A model generated the notes under the pieces. That model saw nothing but the letters and a program-made list of their open reading frames with translations, was not told the origin of the DNA and searched no databases. A program made the translations under genes and the position numbers. From NCBI GenBank assembly GCA_013397455.1, contig VYZB01000014.1:1498176-1562175 (forward strand): a DNA stretch of 64,000 nt. Reading direction: 5' to 3'. Of this stretch, positions 49,101-61,229 are shown piece by piece. Each line of letters begins with the position of its first letter. The first letter of the stretch is position 1. The DNA comes from Crotophaga sulcirostris (Eukaryota > Chordata > Aves > Cuculiformes > Crotophagidae).

Positions 49101-51527
49101 GTTATTTTATGTATGGGAATATGGGAGCTTATGAAAAGTGCTGGTCCAGCAGGATTACTCAATTTTTACTTCTCAACCTGTAGACCCTAAAATATTATTT
49201 AAAGATAAAGATTTTGAACAGGAAGTTACTCTGAGAACTGGGTGTTGCCCTCATAAATCATGACAAGTTCAGTTCCCTGGTCTGCAGACCCTTTTATTTG
49301 TGTTACGCAGAGATGAATGAATGACAAGAGAGAAACAGTTCTGCAACAGAAATTGCAGCCCAGCTCTCCCTGATGCAAACTAAACCCCTTTACCACAAGG
49401 CCACAGAGCTGGATTGCCTTTTGTGTTTCTTCCACCAGTGGTTTGTGGGTTCTTCATTTTACTGTGCTGTGGTTTCCACAGGCACAGCAGCACGGAGCGT
49501 CTGCTCTAGTTTGTGTACTGGAGCCCTCTCAGAGGAGGGGAGGGCAGGGCTTTTGGCACTGCCAGCCCACGAAGGGAGCTGAGCTATATTGTACAGGAGT
49601 GTCACGCCCGCTGGGCAGGTGTTGGAATGCCTAGGCTAGCACTTACATGAGAGGCATCACTTCTTGTTCTGGCTACTGTTAAAAGTGTTTGTCATTGCAT
49701 TTTGTGCATAGCCTATTCCTGTCACGGTGACAAGATGCACACTGAGGATGACCATTCTATGATTTTATTTTTAATTTTTCTTAGAGATATAGTACATTTT
49801 TTCCTAGATACCTGTACCTCTTGGATGATGCTAGGAAAGATGCCAAGCTATGAGTATTGAACCCATTTCAACTGTGTTCAGAGGTAATTTTAGACTCCTT
49901 GAGGACTTTCAAGGCACCTTTGCAGTTATTTGAATCAGTTTTGGACTGCTTCTCCCTCTGTCCTGTGTTGGGTGTTAAGCTGCTTGCAGCATGTAGACCT
50001 AAGTCCACACAAATTGGAGAATGCAGAACGACTGCTTATGGCTGCAGAGATGTCTACACGCTGCAGCAGCGGTTGAATTTTAGAGAGAACAGAGTTGCTA
50101 TTTGAAGGGAAGATCCTATTTCAGCCTTTCTTATACTTCCAGAGAAGAGTGCTATAAATAGTGGAAAAAGAAAACTTTCTTTCATGGTATAAAATTCTTG
50201 TGCATGCTTTGTTCCAAAACTCTTCTGAGCATATTTCACTCAGCCATATATGTGTCTGTATTAATATACTTTGAAAGTTATGGCTATAATGGATCCCCAG
50301 CTTGCTGAGTCGGAGTAGTTGTGTGTGTGACAGCACATATGCTTGTCAAAAAAGATTCTTTGAGTAAATCTGTTGAAGAAAATATTTTTGTAAATCTGCA
50401 AGAGCCATAGTTATATCTGAGTTACATGTAAGGATCAAAATGATTAGCCAGGAATCGAATACTCTGCAGGGAGATGTTCAGTTCTGTGGTATGCTTATAC
50501 GTTATATACCTAAACTACAAGTAAAAAAAAAAAAGGCTCAATGCATGCGTACCATAAATGTTTTCTACTACAAAATTACATTTTTCTGAATGGACACCAG
50601 TGTCTAAAAACACTTATGTTGGTATGTGGATTAAAGTGTTGGCTCACTCTTTGATCACATTATTTTGTGGAAAAAAAATTATACAAGTGACTTAATTTTC
50701 TAAAAAATCCTAAAAACATAGGATACTAACACAAAAAAAGATGGATTTTGTGTCCCTTTCACATATAAAAAAGAAGTTAAAGTTATTACTCAGAGGCACA
50801 GGGTACTAGAGAGAAAAGGTCAGGTAATCCACAGTGGGTTTTCTAGACCACGGGATGAGTATACAGCTTTTTCTGTTTTAATTTGTCATCCAGATACTGG
50901 AACCAATTACTTTGTCGGTGATTTATCACGTCTAAACTTTTACTCAAATATTTTGAACTACATTATTGCAAACTTTTCTAGGATAACCAATTTACATTTT
51001 ACTTTTCATTTTAACATTGAACAGGTTTTTTCTACTTCAAAACTCAATTCCAGTAACACTCATACTCTAATATAAAAACTGCTTTTGGAAAAATACATTA
51101 TCATGTAAAATACCTTATTGAAGGCACTGTGAGGGTCTAAACTGATCTGTCGCTTACCACAAGAGGGCACATTCAGTCACTTCACAGTTCATGCTGCAGA
51201 ATGAAATCTTTCCAGGTTGGGATTTTGTATCCTACAAGAGAGTTGAAATTTCATATGGAAGTGTGTTGTTCTTTTCTGGATTACTTCACTCATAAGGCAA
51301 GACTTAATAACGCATTGTGTATCTATATTGTTTTTAAACAGGCTGACTCAGATTTTGAAATTAAGTTTCTTTTTCTTTCTCAGACTCTCTATTGGGCATC
51401 GGTAAAAGAATCTCTTCCCAAGTGGGAAGAGTTTCTTTTAGGAAGAGCAGAAGTTCCTATTGGTTTTAAGAAAACGAAAACTACAAAACAGAACATAAAC
51501 CACCCAGAAGAAGATTCGCAAAAATAA
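43051..51527 (+). CDS. C3orf14: C3orf14 (CEP15) small centrosome-associated protein, complete coding region
   Basis: Coding exons 43051-43103, 43809-43932, 48639-48713 and 51384-51527 join in frame to 131 residues; I recall 128 in human. The protein begins [17 protein letters not shown], close to the human start, and keeps [30 protein letters not shown] and a polar, Lys-rich C terminus. The middle (about residues 20-80) is rich in Glu, Lys, Gln and Leu and is probably helical or coiled-coil. There is no signal peptide, membrane span or enzyme motif. I recall the human protein under the newer name CEP15, linked to centrosomes; molecular function is poorly known. The start is the first ATG in exon 2. 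Position and strand between PTPRG and FEZF2 support orthology. Confidence 0.93.
43104..43808 (+). other. C3orf14: C3orf14 intron 2
   Basis: 705 bases, nothing recognised. An open frame at 43509-43766 has no family resemblance. Confidence 0.75.
43809..43932 (+). CDS. C3orf14: C3orf14 exon 3
   Basis: 124 bases. The acceptor is tcctttgtag and the donor gtaagt at 43933. It completes Ile18 and encodes [20 protein letters not shown] and on to [11 protein letters not shown], a charged, probably helical stretch. Confidence 0.92.
43933..48638 (+). other. C3orf14: C3orf14 intron 3
   Basis: 4,706 bases, mostly AT-rich. I recognise no repeat family, gene or RNA. A T/C-rich stretch lies near 47620-47900. 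Confidence 0.7.
48639..48713 (+). CDS. C3orf14: C3orf14 exon 4
   Basis: 75 bases, 25 codons, phase 0. The acceptor is tgtgttttag and the donor gtaagt at 48714. It encodes [20 protein letters not shown] and TVKLE. The DIEAAEK block matches the human protein as I recall it. Confidence 0.94.
48714..51383 (+). other. C3orf14: C3orf14 intron 4
   Basis: 2,670 bases, AT-rich, nothing recognised except A-runs near 50523. The last part is open in frame with exon 5 from 51201, which probably reflects chance. Confidence 0.72.
51384..51527 (+). CDS. C3orf14: C3orf14 exon 5, C terminus and stop
   Basis: 47 codons plus TAA at 51525-51527. The acceptor is tttctttctcag. It encodes [20 protein letters not shown], then [10 protein letters not shown] and a hydrophilic tail ending PEEDSQK. 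The WASV and PKWE-FLLGRA pieces are the most family-specific part. An AATAAA hexamer overlaps the stop codon (51523-51528). Confidence 0.95.
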   Translation, partial: TLYWASVKESLPKWEEFLLGRAEVPIGFKKTKTTKQNINHPEEDSQK

Positions 51528-54088
51528 ACACTCGCTTCATTTTGTTTTGTAATTTATGATTTAAGCAGACAAGATCATCCAGACCCGGCAACAGAATATC
51601 GTGCCATTAAATTGTAATGTAAATCTTTTGAATGAAAATGAACCACATTGGATAATTTGCTTCCGTTGTCACATTATGTACAATTCTTTATTTTTATTCT
51701 GTATTAGAGAAGCAATCCTCAAAGGGGCTTTTAGGGTGCAAGGAGAGAAACACTGGTGTATAGAAACCCACCAAGGCAATTGCTTTTACAGTATGAGAAG
51801 AGGTTTAAGTTATTTTTAATCCTCTGCTTCTACATATAAGTGCAATAAGGAAAGACAGATTCCTGCATTATCTGTCTTCCCTGCAGTCATCTGTGCTGTG
51901 CGCCTCTTTGTGGGTGAGGGGGAGAGGAGGAATTACCGTTAACGGGAAAGGCAGGCTGTGTGCATCAGGCAGGGTAGCCTTGGTTTAGCACCAGGAATCT
52001 GTGTAAAAACCTTTGTGAGAGCAGTTGTAGAAGCAACACCTTGAATTTCCTCATCTTGCTTCCCCTGATTCTAGTCATTGCCACTTCCATTGCTTCTACA
52101 CTTCACTCCAGTAACCATTGCCACTTTTCCCACCCTCCTGCTGCCTACTTCATATTCCCTCTCTACTGGGTGAGTAAAGGCAAGAAAAGGTAAACAAATC
52201 TCTAGAGGGTTTTGCCACTTCTAGGCTGCCTTTAACGCTCTTTTCTTTACGTTCACAAAATCTACAAGTGAGAACTTGTGCTTAAGCATGAGAAGTTTGA
52301 AAGAAGCAAACTGAAAGGTTGCTGGCAGTGGCTGTCCAAGACCAAGCATGTCGAGATCATATTTTCATTTGCAGTCATTGAGCAGCTCCTCAGCTCCCTC
52401 CAACAGAGGTGCAGCATCAGTGAGTTTTGATTGCACACTGGGCTAACTGGGTATGAAAATGTCACTTCTCTAGTGCAGTGCTATTTAAAGTGTCAGCTCA
52501 GTTGAAGATCCTTCCAGGTATGTGACTTGGCCTACAGAAATTTAATCCTGTAAGCAAAGGAAGCCTAGATTAAAAAATCTTTTTTTTTTTAATTAAGAAC
52601 CTGGACTTGAGTCAATGTATTGTTAAAATTTAATCTCATGTGCAACAACAAACTTTCAGCCACAACCTAAAAGTAGGAGAAAAAACATTACCTCTGCTGG
52701 AGGATATGAAAATGTAACAGTTACAGATGTTTCTTGGCTACCAGGGTACTGACCTAGGCATCTCTGTGTGACAGAGATACTGGGTTTTTTAATAGTAGGG
52801 ATATTCAATGACTTTAATTGATAAACTGAGGTACTTTTTAGCAAAGTTTCTCATCAGTCTCCTGACTGCTATGGATCTGTGCACTAAAGAGCTTGTGTTG
52901 ACTTAACTAATTAGAACTGTGAAGTTATTTGCTGATTAGCTGTTGGTGGGGATCTTATGGTCCATTCAGAACTGGAGAAGTAACTTCCAGCTGAAAAACT
53001 GTTGGAAGTGTGGGGAGTCTGTAAGGACCAACATCTGCAGACGCTGTTCTCCGTTTTATCAGAATTTAGATTAGCTGAAGAATCACTGACAGAGTAAAAT
53101 CAGAACTTCAGCTGCGATCTGAAATTATATGTTTTCAATGGGAATATTCAAGAGTTCATTTAAAACTTTTCTATTGAAGTGTCCATTAAACTGATAAGTT
53201 TTTACAGAAACTGCCATCGTAGAACTATCCTGTTGAGTGGGTGTTGGTGTTTGTAACAATAACGTTGTTTTCATAATATGTGATGGCAGATTAGCACGCT
53301 TCTCTGCAGTGTTGTTAACAGTTGTAATTAAGGAATAAACAGTAAAGGGTGTCAGTCCGATGACAATTTCATCTATAGTGTCACAATACAAAATGTCACA
53401 AAATATTAGAACTGTTATATAACTACAAAAATATCAAATTAGGCTTTCAGCTTACAAGCAAAGAGCTTTAAAAAAACCTGGCATAGAGACCGTTGCAATT
53501 TTATACCTACTCAGTGTTCTGTCACAAAGACAACTTGGTAATATTTTCTTCTGCACGATCACAATGCTGTTCTCGGTCTCATTTAGCAGGAATGTGAATG
53601 GATCTCAGAACTGTAGAGCTCACATTTTAAAAGAAAATAATTGGAGCCAGTTGAGCCTACAAGAAGGGAAAAGCTATTACACAAGATGCCCAGAGTGAAG
53701 GGATGGGTGAGTGGTTAGTTGCTAGCAAAGACTAGGATTCATCCTCATCTTTGCATCCAGAGGGAATCAGATCTGGGCCCCTAAGTACTTCATACACTTG
53801 AATCATCTGGGTCTGTATCTCTTTGGACTCCTCCTAAATACAGGCTCACAATGCAGATGCTCACTATCTCCTTGCCCCTTCCATTTCATGTGAAAGGAAA
53901 GCCCTGTGTGGACTAAGAGGGCATGGATTTTGTAGCGAGCAGGGTGAGGATGGTTGCTGTGTCGTGGTTAACTGCTTCAGTAGTAATGCATTCTTGATGA
54001 TTTTGTGGTTGCTGTTGGGCAAGGAGATTAAGATAAAAATGAAATTATCTTCTTTTCAAAGAAGGAAATTACTCTTTTTTTGCTGCAG

Positions 54089-54265
54089 AGTAGCTTTAGA
54101 AGCCATAGGACGACAAATACATGGGAAACTATTAGGAATGTGTCCTGAAAAGGAAAAACAGAAAGGAAATACCTAAAGCGAGAATGTGTATAGGTGACTG
54201 CTCTCAGAAACAGGACCTTCGTGTTGGCCTGTGGTCTGATCAATAAACGCAGTTCATCTGACTGG
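54089..54265 (+). other. Possible alternative terminal exon
   Basis: A strong acceptor (ctttttttgctgcag) ends at 54088, followed 154 bases later by AATAAA (54242-54247). If spliced from C3orf14 exon 4 it would add about 19 unrelated codons before a stop. This is only a pattern of signals; no product is recognised. Confidence 0.15.
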
Positions 54266-54425
54266 GCAAGAGCAGGGGCAGTAAGGAACAGAGGTGAGCA
54301 GGGAGGCAAGGGAGCAGGGGCAGGGAGGACAAGAGCAGGGGCAGGGAGGGGTGGAGCAGGGCAGAGCGGTTAGAGAGTGAGGCAGGGAGGCACACACAGA
54401 GCAGCACAGGGAGGTGCAGGGCACG
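54265..54425 (+). repeat. Purine-rich degenerate tandem repeat
   Basis: Repeated variants of agcaggggcagggagg and related G-rich units, about 160 bases. The G-runs could form a G-quadruplex. It lies directly after the AATAAA at 54242. Confidence 0.6.
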
Positions 54426-55771
54426 GTGGCACGCAGACAACAGGACCATCAGGGTATCAGAGTGAGCGTTGCCTCGAGTGGCAAAGACTGCAGGCAAGCA
54501 GTGGCAGGAACATCCTTGTATGCTACCTCCGGTTGCACTGTGGTCTGTTGAGTGCACAGTTTCATTTACTGTGGCTGAGCTAATTCGCCGCTTGCCTCTC
54601 CATGGATAGAAATTTGAGAAAGCAAATGGGAAACTGAAATGTGTTTAAAAAACAAATGTTCAAAAAAAAACCCAACCCAAAGCTGATTGATGCCAATACA
54701 GTTTAATATCATCTTTAAATGAGATCTGGAATAGGTATTCTTCACCAAGTCAAGGTTAGTACTTCAAACATATCCATTTTATCCCAAGCTTTTACAGATA
54801 TATAAATATAAAATACATATTTTGTATGTATTACATTATATATAGCTCTCTCTTATGTAATTTCCTACCCATCCTTGGTAAATGTGTTTTTTTCCTTCAG
54901 AACATAACCTGTTACTCTGCATTCTTGACTTGCTTCTCACCCTTTCGTGCTAAAATATATGTATACATAAACTGCAATGGTCCTAAGAGCCTGTTGCTTC
55001 TTGTGCTTCTCTGGTGGGTGGGGGGAAGCAATTGAGAGAAGAGCAGTAAGGAAAACCAAAGGTTTTGCCTGTTTGTAAGTTATCTCTGAATATCTTACAA
55101 GACGGAATAATTAATCATCCTTTTTTTAGGTTTATGCACAGATGAGTAACCACAGTACTAACTCAGGAGCACAGCCTGTTCACCCTTCCTGTTACCTCTA
55201 CCATCACATTCCCAAGCTTTTTCCTTTCTCAGTTATTCTGGCTGTGGGGGCTGCAGCAGAAGGCATGTTAGTTTTCCCTAGGATAAGAAATCTCTTACTC
55301 CATGGAATCTTTCTCAAGCCTATTAATTTCGTTTGCGAGTACATATGAAATAACAGGAGGGTTTAGAGGCATGATATTTGAAAATTAGTACGGTATCCCC
55401 TTGATTGTATTTATTCAGGGTCATGTTTTCATAGAAGTTAGGAACTAGATTTTAGGCTCAGTTCATATTTCTTAATTTCTGTCTTTTCTGTTCACATAGA
55501 GTAGATCAGGGATGGAGACGCTCTTTTTGAGCTGGTCGGTACTGAAAAAGAGGAAAACCAAATCTGAAATGGAATGTACTTTTAGAGGTTACATCTGAAA
55601 GAAAACATTATTAACTCCATAATGGTAATTTTCATAATATTTTAATAGTTCTGTTCAGATACAACCTGACCTTAACTATCACCCCAAATGCAAGCTGTTT
55701 TAACATATTTGTAACGCTAAGGTCTTCATTACTGTAATATTCTGTTTGCTCAAAGGTTGTGTTAGAGTTGA

Positions 55772-55777
55772 AATAAA
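55772..55777 (+). terminator. C3orf14: Poly(A) signal AATAAA
   Basis: AATAAA followed by a GT-rich stretch (gggttgtattgtgtgtccg) about 35-55 bases on. It is the last plausible plus-strand signal before the GC-rich FEZF2 flank. Confidence 0.45.
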
Positions 55778-57074
55778 ACTTTGATCCTGTAGTCGCTGCC
55801 TCTTGGATTTCTGGGTTGTATTGTGTGTCCGAGCTGGATGTACCCTGGTGCCCGCTGTGCCAAGTGTGTGGACAGCAGGGATGCCAGGGGTAAATTTTCC
55901 TCAGTTTTCCTCTGGCACTGGTCTGAAATACTGATCTGCTGAGTTAAGATTGGAGTCCCACAAGCTCATTGCTGAAAAAAATCCAAACGTATGAATTCCA
56001 AATCGATTATTTACACTCTTCCCGTTGTTTCACAGTAACTGTGTGCTAAATTACTACAGAGCCTGGGTACTGGCAAGGTAGGGATGCAGATACTCAAACC
56101 CTTGCAAAGGAAACGGGTGGGAAAACCCGTTTTTTCGCTGCATCCTCCTGCTGCGTGGCTCTTTGTCTCTGCCGTAAATAGGGTGACTGTGTTTGGGAAT
56201 TTGCTGCTCCGTTTAACCCAGCTCTTGGACACGCCCGGAGCTGTATCCGCCGTGTGTGCAGTCCCCACTGGTACCTTTTGCGTTTGAGTTCCTTCGCATC
56301 CGTGTGCTTCTAACGCACACACGTAGGGAGTTGCTCACTGCTGCTGATCTCGAACCAAACGCGTATCGTCCCCTCTCCCAGCGCCTCCCAGTCGGGGAGC
56401 CCAGCAGACCCGTGTGAGCCCGTATTCACATCCCACTCCCGAAGCAAATGCCAGCGGCCGCAAGATCATTTTACAAATACATCGCAAATTAATAACAAGA
56501 AAACGCTGCCGCCCTGTTAGTAAATTACAGTCTCCCTGACTAATTACATGGCTTGAAGCCGCAGTAAATTAGCGCCTGCCTCGCAGCGGTGTTGGGACAC
56601 GCGATTTAGGTTTCCAGGCGTGCATTCCTTCACCCGTTGGGTTTGTCGGTGTTCCCAACAGCTGGAGTCACGGTGCTCTAAGTGTTGTTTCAGGACGAGC
56701 CTCCGGAGGCTCGCCTGCCTAAGGCACCCGCCTGCCCGCAGCTTTGTTAGGCGCGGTCTAAGCCGGACGGCTGCGCTCGCCTCGGCGGGCAGGGCTGCTC
56801 CGAGCCGAGCCGGGCGACTGGAGCAGAGGAACAGGGATCGTTCTCGTGTGTTTTTCCGGGGGGGTTCGGGAAGGTGGGAGCGGGGGCAGTCCCGGGGCAC
56901 TGAGAACGTCGGGGTCTGCTCTGGAATAACGACGCCGGGATCCCGGAGCAACGGGGTGGGGTTCATGGCCACGTTCCTACAACCGTACCGGTGGGAAGCG
57001 GATCCCTCAGCCCGAAGGGAAAGGTGTGCATGCGGGACCGAAACTAAACAAGCGCAGCCGCCCCGCGCGTTTTC

Positions 57075-57260
57075 TCGGGCGTTTCTTTTTATTAAGTTTG
57101 CGGGTGCGCCTGGCTTTTCGCTCTATAATCAGCTCGCTCTTGCTGGATTCATTCAGTGATGCGATAATCCAATGTTGGTGATATCTCAATTCATTAACAT
57201 AATGAATCAGAAGGAAGAGGCTTGATTACAAATCAGAAAGCTTCTATTTATGTGAAATAT
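57075..57260. promoter_or_regulatory. Candidate FEZF2 enhancer islet with homeodomain palindrome
   Basis: An AT-rich islet inside CpG-rich DNA. It holds a perfect palindrome with 8-base arms (attcatta-aca-taatgaat, 57189-57207), an OTX/PITX type TAATCC (57165-57170) and cttgattacaaatcag. This motif content fits a forebrain control element, but conservation and activity have not been tested. Confidence 0.35.
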
Positions 57261-57904
57261 CTTGGCAAGTGACGGCAGCGAGGGAGACAGCAGAAGGAGG
57301 GTCAGACAGGTAGCGGGGCTGCGGGAAGGCGATCGCAGGAGCTCTCTAAGGATGATCGCGCCCCTCGCAGCGAGGCAGCGGTGAGGGGCTGGCCAGATAT
57401 TCCCCCCTCCCTGAGCTAGGGCTGACTCCCACCTCCCTGTGCTGCCCTCCCGGCCACACCTGCAGCGTGGGTACCGCCCGGGGCTGCGGGTACGGGTGGC
57501 CGGGGGGGCTCCGAAAGTCTCAGCGAGGAGCTGTGAGAGATGTTAACCTACGGGTCTGGCCAGGTGCCCTCTCCCTGCCCCATCGGCTGGAAGTATTTCT
57601 GGACGACCAGTTCTTTTATCAGCCTCGCAGAAGACTGCAAAGATGCAAATACTTGCAGGAAAAGTCAAGTATTGTGTTGTTTCGGGTTTCCGAACTCCGG
57701 GGCCAGCCCCTGCCTCCGCGCCCCGTGCCTGGCAGCGTTTCGTCCCCGTTCGGGACGAGGCGTTTCCGTGACGAAAGACGCTCTTCCCGGAGCCCCTGGA
57801 GAGCAGATTCGTAGGGATGCTGAGAGCGCCGGTGGCCCGGGGCTCGCTGCGGGCAGCCCGCCCCAAAACCGAGAGCACAAGACTCTAAACACACACCTCA
57901 CACC

Positions 57905-57990
57905 CCCTTTTCTTTTTCTAATTGAGGGCACGTGTTGCCTGTGATTCAATCAATTAAGCGATTGCAAGAGATAAATGAGATAAATACGAA
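57905..57990. promoter_or_regulatory. Candidate regulatory islet
   Basis: Contains tctaattgag, the E-box cacgtg, caatcaattaagcg and repeated gagataaat within about 85 bases, surrounded by GC-rich DNA. Homeodomain and GATA-like words are clustered. Function is inferred only. Confidence 0.25.
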
Positions 57991-58737
57991 TAAGGCGAGC
58001 CTGCGGCTTTGGCCCGGGTGGGGTCAGCGGGAAGAGCAAAAGGGTGGTGGAGTAAAAAAGTGGGTGAAGGGTCGTTCTGGGTGGTCGGGGGAAGCTGTTG
58101 GGGTTTCTTGCCCTCTTTGCGTGCCCAGGGCTGTGATGCCACTACCAGGCGCTGCTCTTAGAGCGGTGGGAGGCTGGGGGCAAAGCTGGCCGTGGGGCGG
58201 GGTCCGCCCGCAGGATCTCTTGTAGGGGCTGGGGCCGGGCTGAGCCATCACCCATCACCCCCACCCGCCGTCCCCTCTGCCTGCGCGCCCCTGGCCATCA
58301 CTGTCCCCTCCGCACATGGCTCTGCCCGAGGGGCGATGCCAGTGAGCCGGTGTCCCGGGATGGGGCTGCTCGAGAGGCGATACCCACACCGGGACCCGCC
58401 GTGCCACCTTCCCCTCGATTGCCTCCGGCTCTCGGGGATACCCGGGGTGCAAACTTGGAGGAGTGGCAGTGTCTGGGGAGAGAGGCGGGGGCTTGGCAGC
58501 GGGCAGGGGCCGCGCCGTCGGGGCCGGGCGGCGAGGAGAGCCCAGAGGGCAGCGATGCCCCCAGCCCAGCCAGGGGGCGGAGGGGTTCCGTGGGGGGACC
58601 CTCGTGGGCCACACGCGGGGCGGCCGGGACGCCTGGAAAGAGTGATGGAAGTGATCCCGTGAGACGCTGGGAGCGGGCACCCGGGGCGTCCTGCGGGGAC
58701 TCGGAGCGTTGGGGAAGGCGCGCAGCAATTTAGCCGC

Positions 58738-58850
58738 GGTGTTGACTTAAGCGAAAGCGCTAAGCCATTCCTAAACCTAAGTCAATACAGACTTAAGCCA
58801 AAATTGTTATTAACGAGCTCTAATCTGATTTAAGAGCCTCCGAGCGAACC
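58738..58850. promoter_or_regulatory. Candidate regulatory islet
   Basis: An AT-rich islet bracketed by CpG-rich sequence. It has two copies of acttaagc (gttgacttaagcg and cagacttaagcc), a gttattaacg word and two aacctaagtc-like words. Nothing here codes. Confidence 0.22.
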
Positions 58851-59159
58851 GTGTCCACATGAGGGGAGGGGAGGTGCGTTGCCGCCCTCGGCGGTGCCCG
58901 GTCCTGGTCCCGGGTGGGCGAGTGCAGCCCCGGGAGGGGCGAGCGGGGCCAGACCGTGATGATGCGGGACAGCCTTTCCAAACCGAGCCCGGCTCGGCTG
59001 GCCGGGGAGGACCCTTTCTCGGGCCGCTGGGGGGTGAAACCCGGCTGTGTTCGCCTGCTGGGCCCCTCGGCTGTGCCAGTGCCGATGCCAGTGAAGTTTT
59101 TTCCCGTCCCAGTGGGGCAGTTGATCCCTCCACTCCACCCCCACCCCTGGTGGGGGCCG

Positions 59160-59800
59160 TTCTTTTCATCCCCACCAGCTTTGAGCAGCCCTGTTTCAGA
59201 TTGGCCTTTTTATGTTTGATATAAAGAATAGTTGTTGGCCAATTCCATCTTTTCATCGCTGCTCTCCAGGCCCGGGTCCAAGCGGCTTGTCAGATGCTCA
59301 TTAACTCCCCCTTTGGCTCTTTCCAGTGTGTCTCCTAAGCTCATTGTGCCAAGAACTAGCGCTTCTTTCTCTTTACACGGCTCCCTTTCTCTGCTCCATC
59401 AGGGAGACAAATTACTTTCCAAAAGGGATCGCCAGGGATGGTTTAATGAGAATTTCTCTAGGGCTGGCCGTGGAAATCAATGTAGTTAACATTCGGTGCA
59501 CTTAATTGGACTTTTCTCTTCTGCCTCCTTCAAAAAAACTCTGAAGCTATCCTGTTAATCTCTCATTTGTAATCAATTGTGTTGACTAAACAAAAGTCTA
59601 GGTCGTCCTTTCTTCCTGTCCCAGACAATCCTTTGTTGCCTCTAAATGCCTCATTCTTGAGTGCTCCTGGTCGTGTAGATGGGTCCGATTGTTGACAGTT
59701 CATTATTGCGCTTTTGTCCATTTAATCTCCCTCGCTGTGTTTTGCATGTGCATGCCTTAATGAGCTCCGTTGGCAATTAACATGTTTCTAGCAGCAAAAC
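59160..59800. promoter_or_regulatory. Candidate FEZF2 downstream enhancer, SOX/homeodomain/forkhead motif cluster
   Basis: A 640-base block of balanced composition between CpG islands. It carries SOX-type words (ACAATCCTTTGTT as an inverted pair at 59625-59637, ATTGTT at 59688-59693, CTTTTGT at 59711-59717), TTAATTG at 59502-59508, forkhead-like TAAACAAA at 59587-59594, MEIS/TGIF TGACAG at 59693-59698 and a final ggcaattaaca. I recall that a cortical Fezf2 enhancer (E4) lies several kilobases 3' of the mammalian transcription start and responds to SOX4, SOX11 and SOX5; this block is a positional candidate for it. It has not been verified by alignment. Confidence 0.4.
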
Positions 59801-61229
59801 TGGTTGCTCAGACGTTTGGAGAGCGGAGTGCAGGGAAAAGGGCAACGCAGCTGCCTTTGGGTTGTTCGCTTCCCGGTGCCCGGCGGGACGGGGCCGGGGG
59901 GCGGCCGGGGGGGAGCCGGGCACGTCGCTTTCTGCACGGAGGCACCTCTAACCCCCCCCTCCCCGGCATCGGCACCGCTCAATCTGTTGTGTGCGCCGGG
60001 AGAGGGTTGGTTTTTTTATTTTTTTGTGTGCGGGATTTGTGCTATTATTGAGGCTTGCTGGCAAGAGTGCCGAAGTGTGAGCAGTCGTGGACAGCAGAAA
60101 CATCTTGTGAGGGAGAAGATAATTGGAGGCTCTGGCGTGTGTGTGTCTGACAGAGCTGCCCCTCCCCCTCCATCCGCGGCTCGTGTGTGCCGGGATCCGG
60201 GTGCCATCCCGGGGGAACCGGGGAGGAGGGGGGGGGGGGCTGCCCGCTGCCCCCCGGGAGGGGCGAGGTGACCGGCCCTGGCCGTGGGGTGCCCCGAGGA
60301 TGCCCTCGGCCGTGACGAGGATGCGGCTGCCCCGCTCACGGGCGGCTCTGTAACCAGCGTCGCTTTTTGTACAAACGCGAAAAGAAGGCGCTTCCTCCGT
60401 TCCCCTCCCCGGAGCAGCTTTCGCGCTGCCCTCGCCCAGCAGGAGAAGCTGGGAGAGCAGCCTGGCTCCCGCTCTGGGCACCCGGCTGCCAGCCCAGCCC
60501 TCCTCCCGGCGCCCGGGGTGCGGAGGCAAGCGCCGCTTCCCCTGGCTCTGGCAGCGGCACGAGCTCCCCTCCCCTCGTCCCGCTCGGGGGTTGGGGCGTC
60601 CCGGTGCCCCCGGCTCGGGGCTGGCACCCATTCCGGTGTCCCCACACCGTTCCAGTGCCCCCGGCTGCCCGCCCCGTCTGTAGCATCCGCAGCCCCGACC
60701 CGTCTGCCAGGGCTCGGCGGCAGCCCCTTCTCCACGGGGACGATCCCCCACTCCCAGAGCGGTGACTTTACAGCCGCGAGGCTAGCTTTTTCCTTTTTTA
60801 ATTAACTCGAAACTCTCCCCCCAGAAAAATTTAACAAATTGTGGCTCTATCTTTCCCTGTTGCCCCATCACCGGGCATCCTATACTGCGCATCACCCGCC
60901 CCAAACCATCACAACGATATTTCTGGCACGTAAATGTCCACACCCTGAGAAACTCCGGAGCTGCCACCGTCCCTGCAGAGGGAGCGGGGGGACCCCAACC
61001 CCAGGTCCCCCCAGCCCGCTCCTTGGGGAGCACCAAGCATCGCAGCCGAGCGATGCTTCCAGTGAGCTTGAGCTCGCTGCACTCCCCCTCGCCTCCCACC
61101 GCCTCACCGCCCCATGAAGCGGAGAAAGGTGAGTCCCCCGCCACGCCGTCCCCAGGCGTTTTGGGGGTCTCGCTTGTTCCCCCCTTCATTGGCAAACCCG
61201 GCCACAGCAGCACGCACGGCTCCGTCCCC

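Larger units (their letters stand above)
51528..55795 (+). other. C3orf14: Putative C3orf14 3'UTR or downstream transcribed region
   Basis: AT-rich, no coding signature. Possible poly(A) signals lie at 51523, 53334, 54242 and 55772. The last has the best GT-rich downstream sequence, so a UTR of up to about 4.2 kb is possible, though a shorter one is equally open. It also contains a purine-rich low-complexity run and a possible cryptic terminal exon. Confidence 0.4.

Noticed and set aside
59948..60751. 267- and 239-codon frames on the minus strand
   Set aside because: GC-rich DNA has few stop codons, and all frames are open there at once. The residues are Pro/Gly/Arg/Ala-rich with no domain, and no splice or start context supports them.
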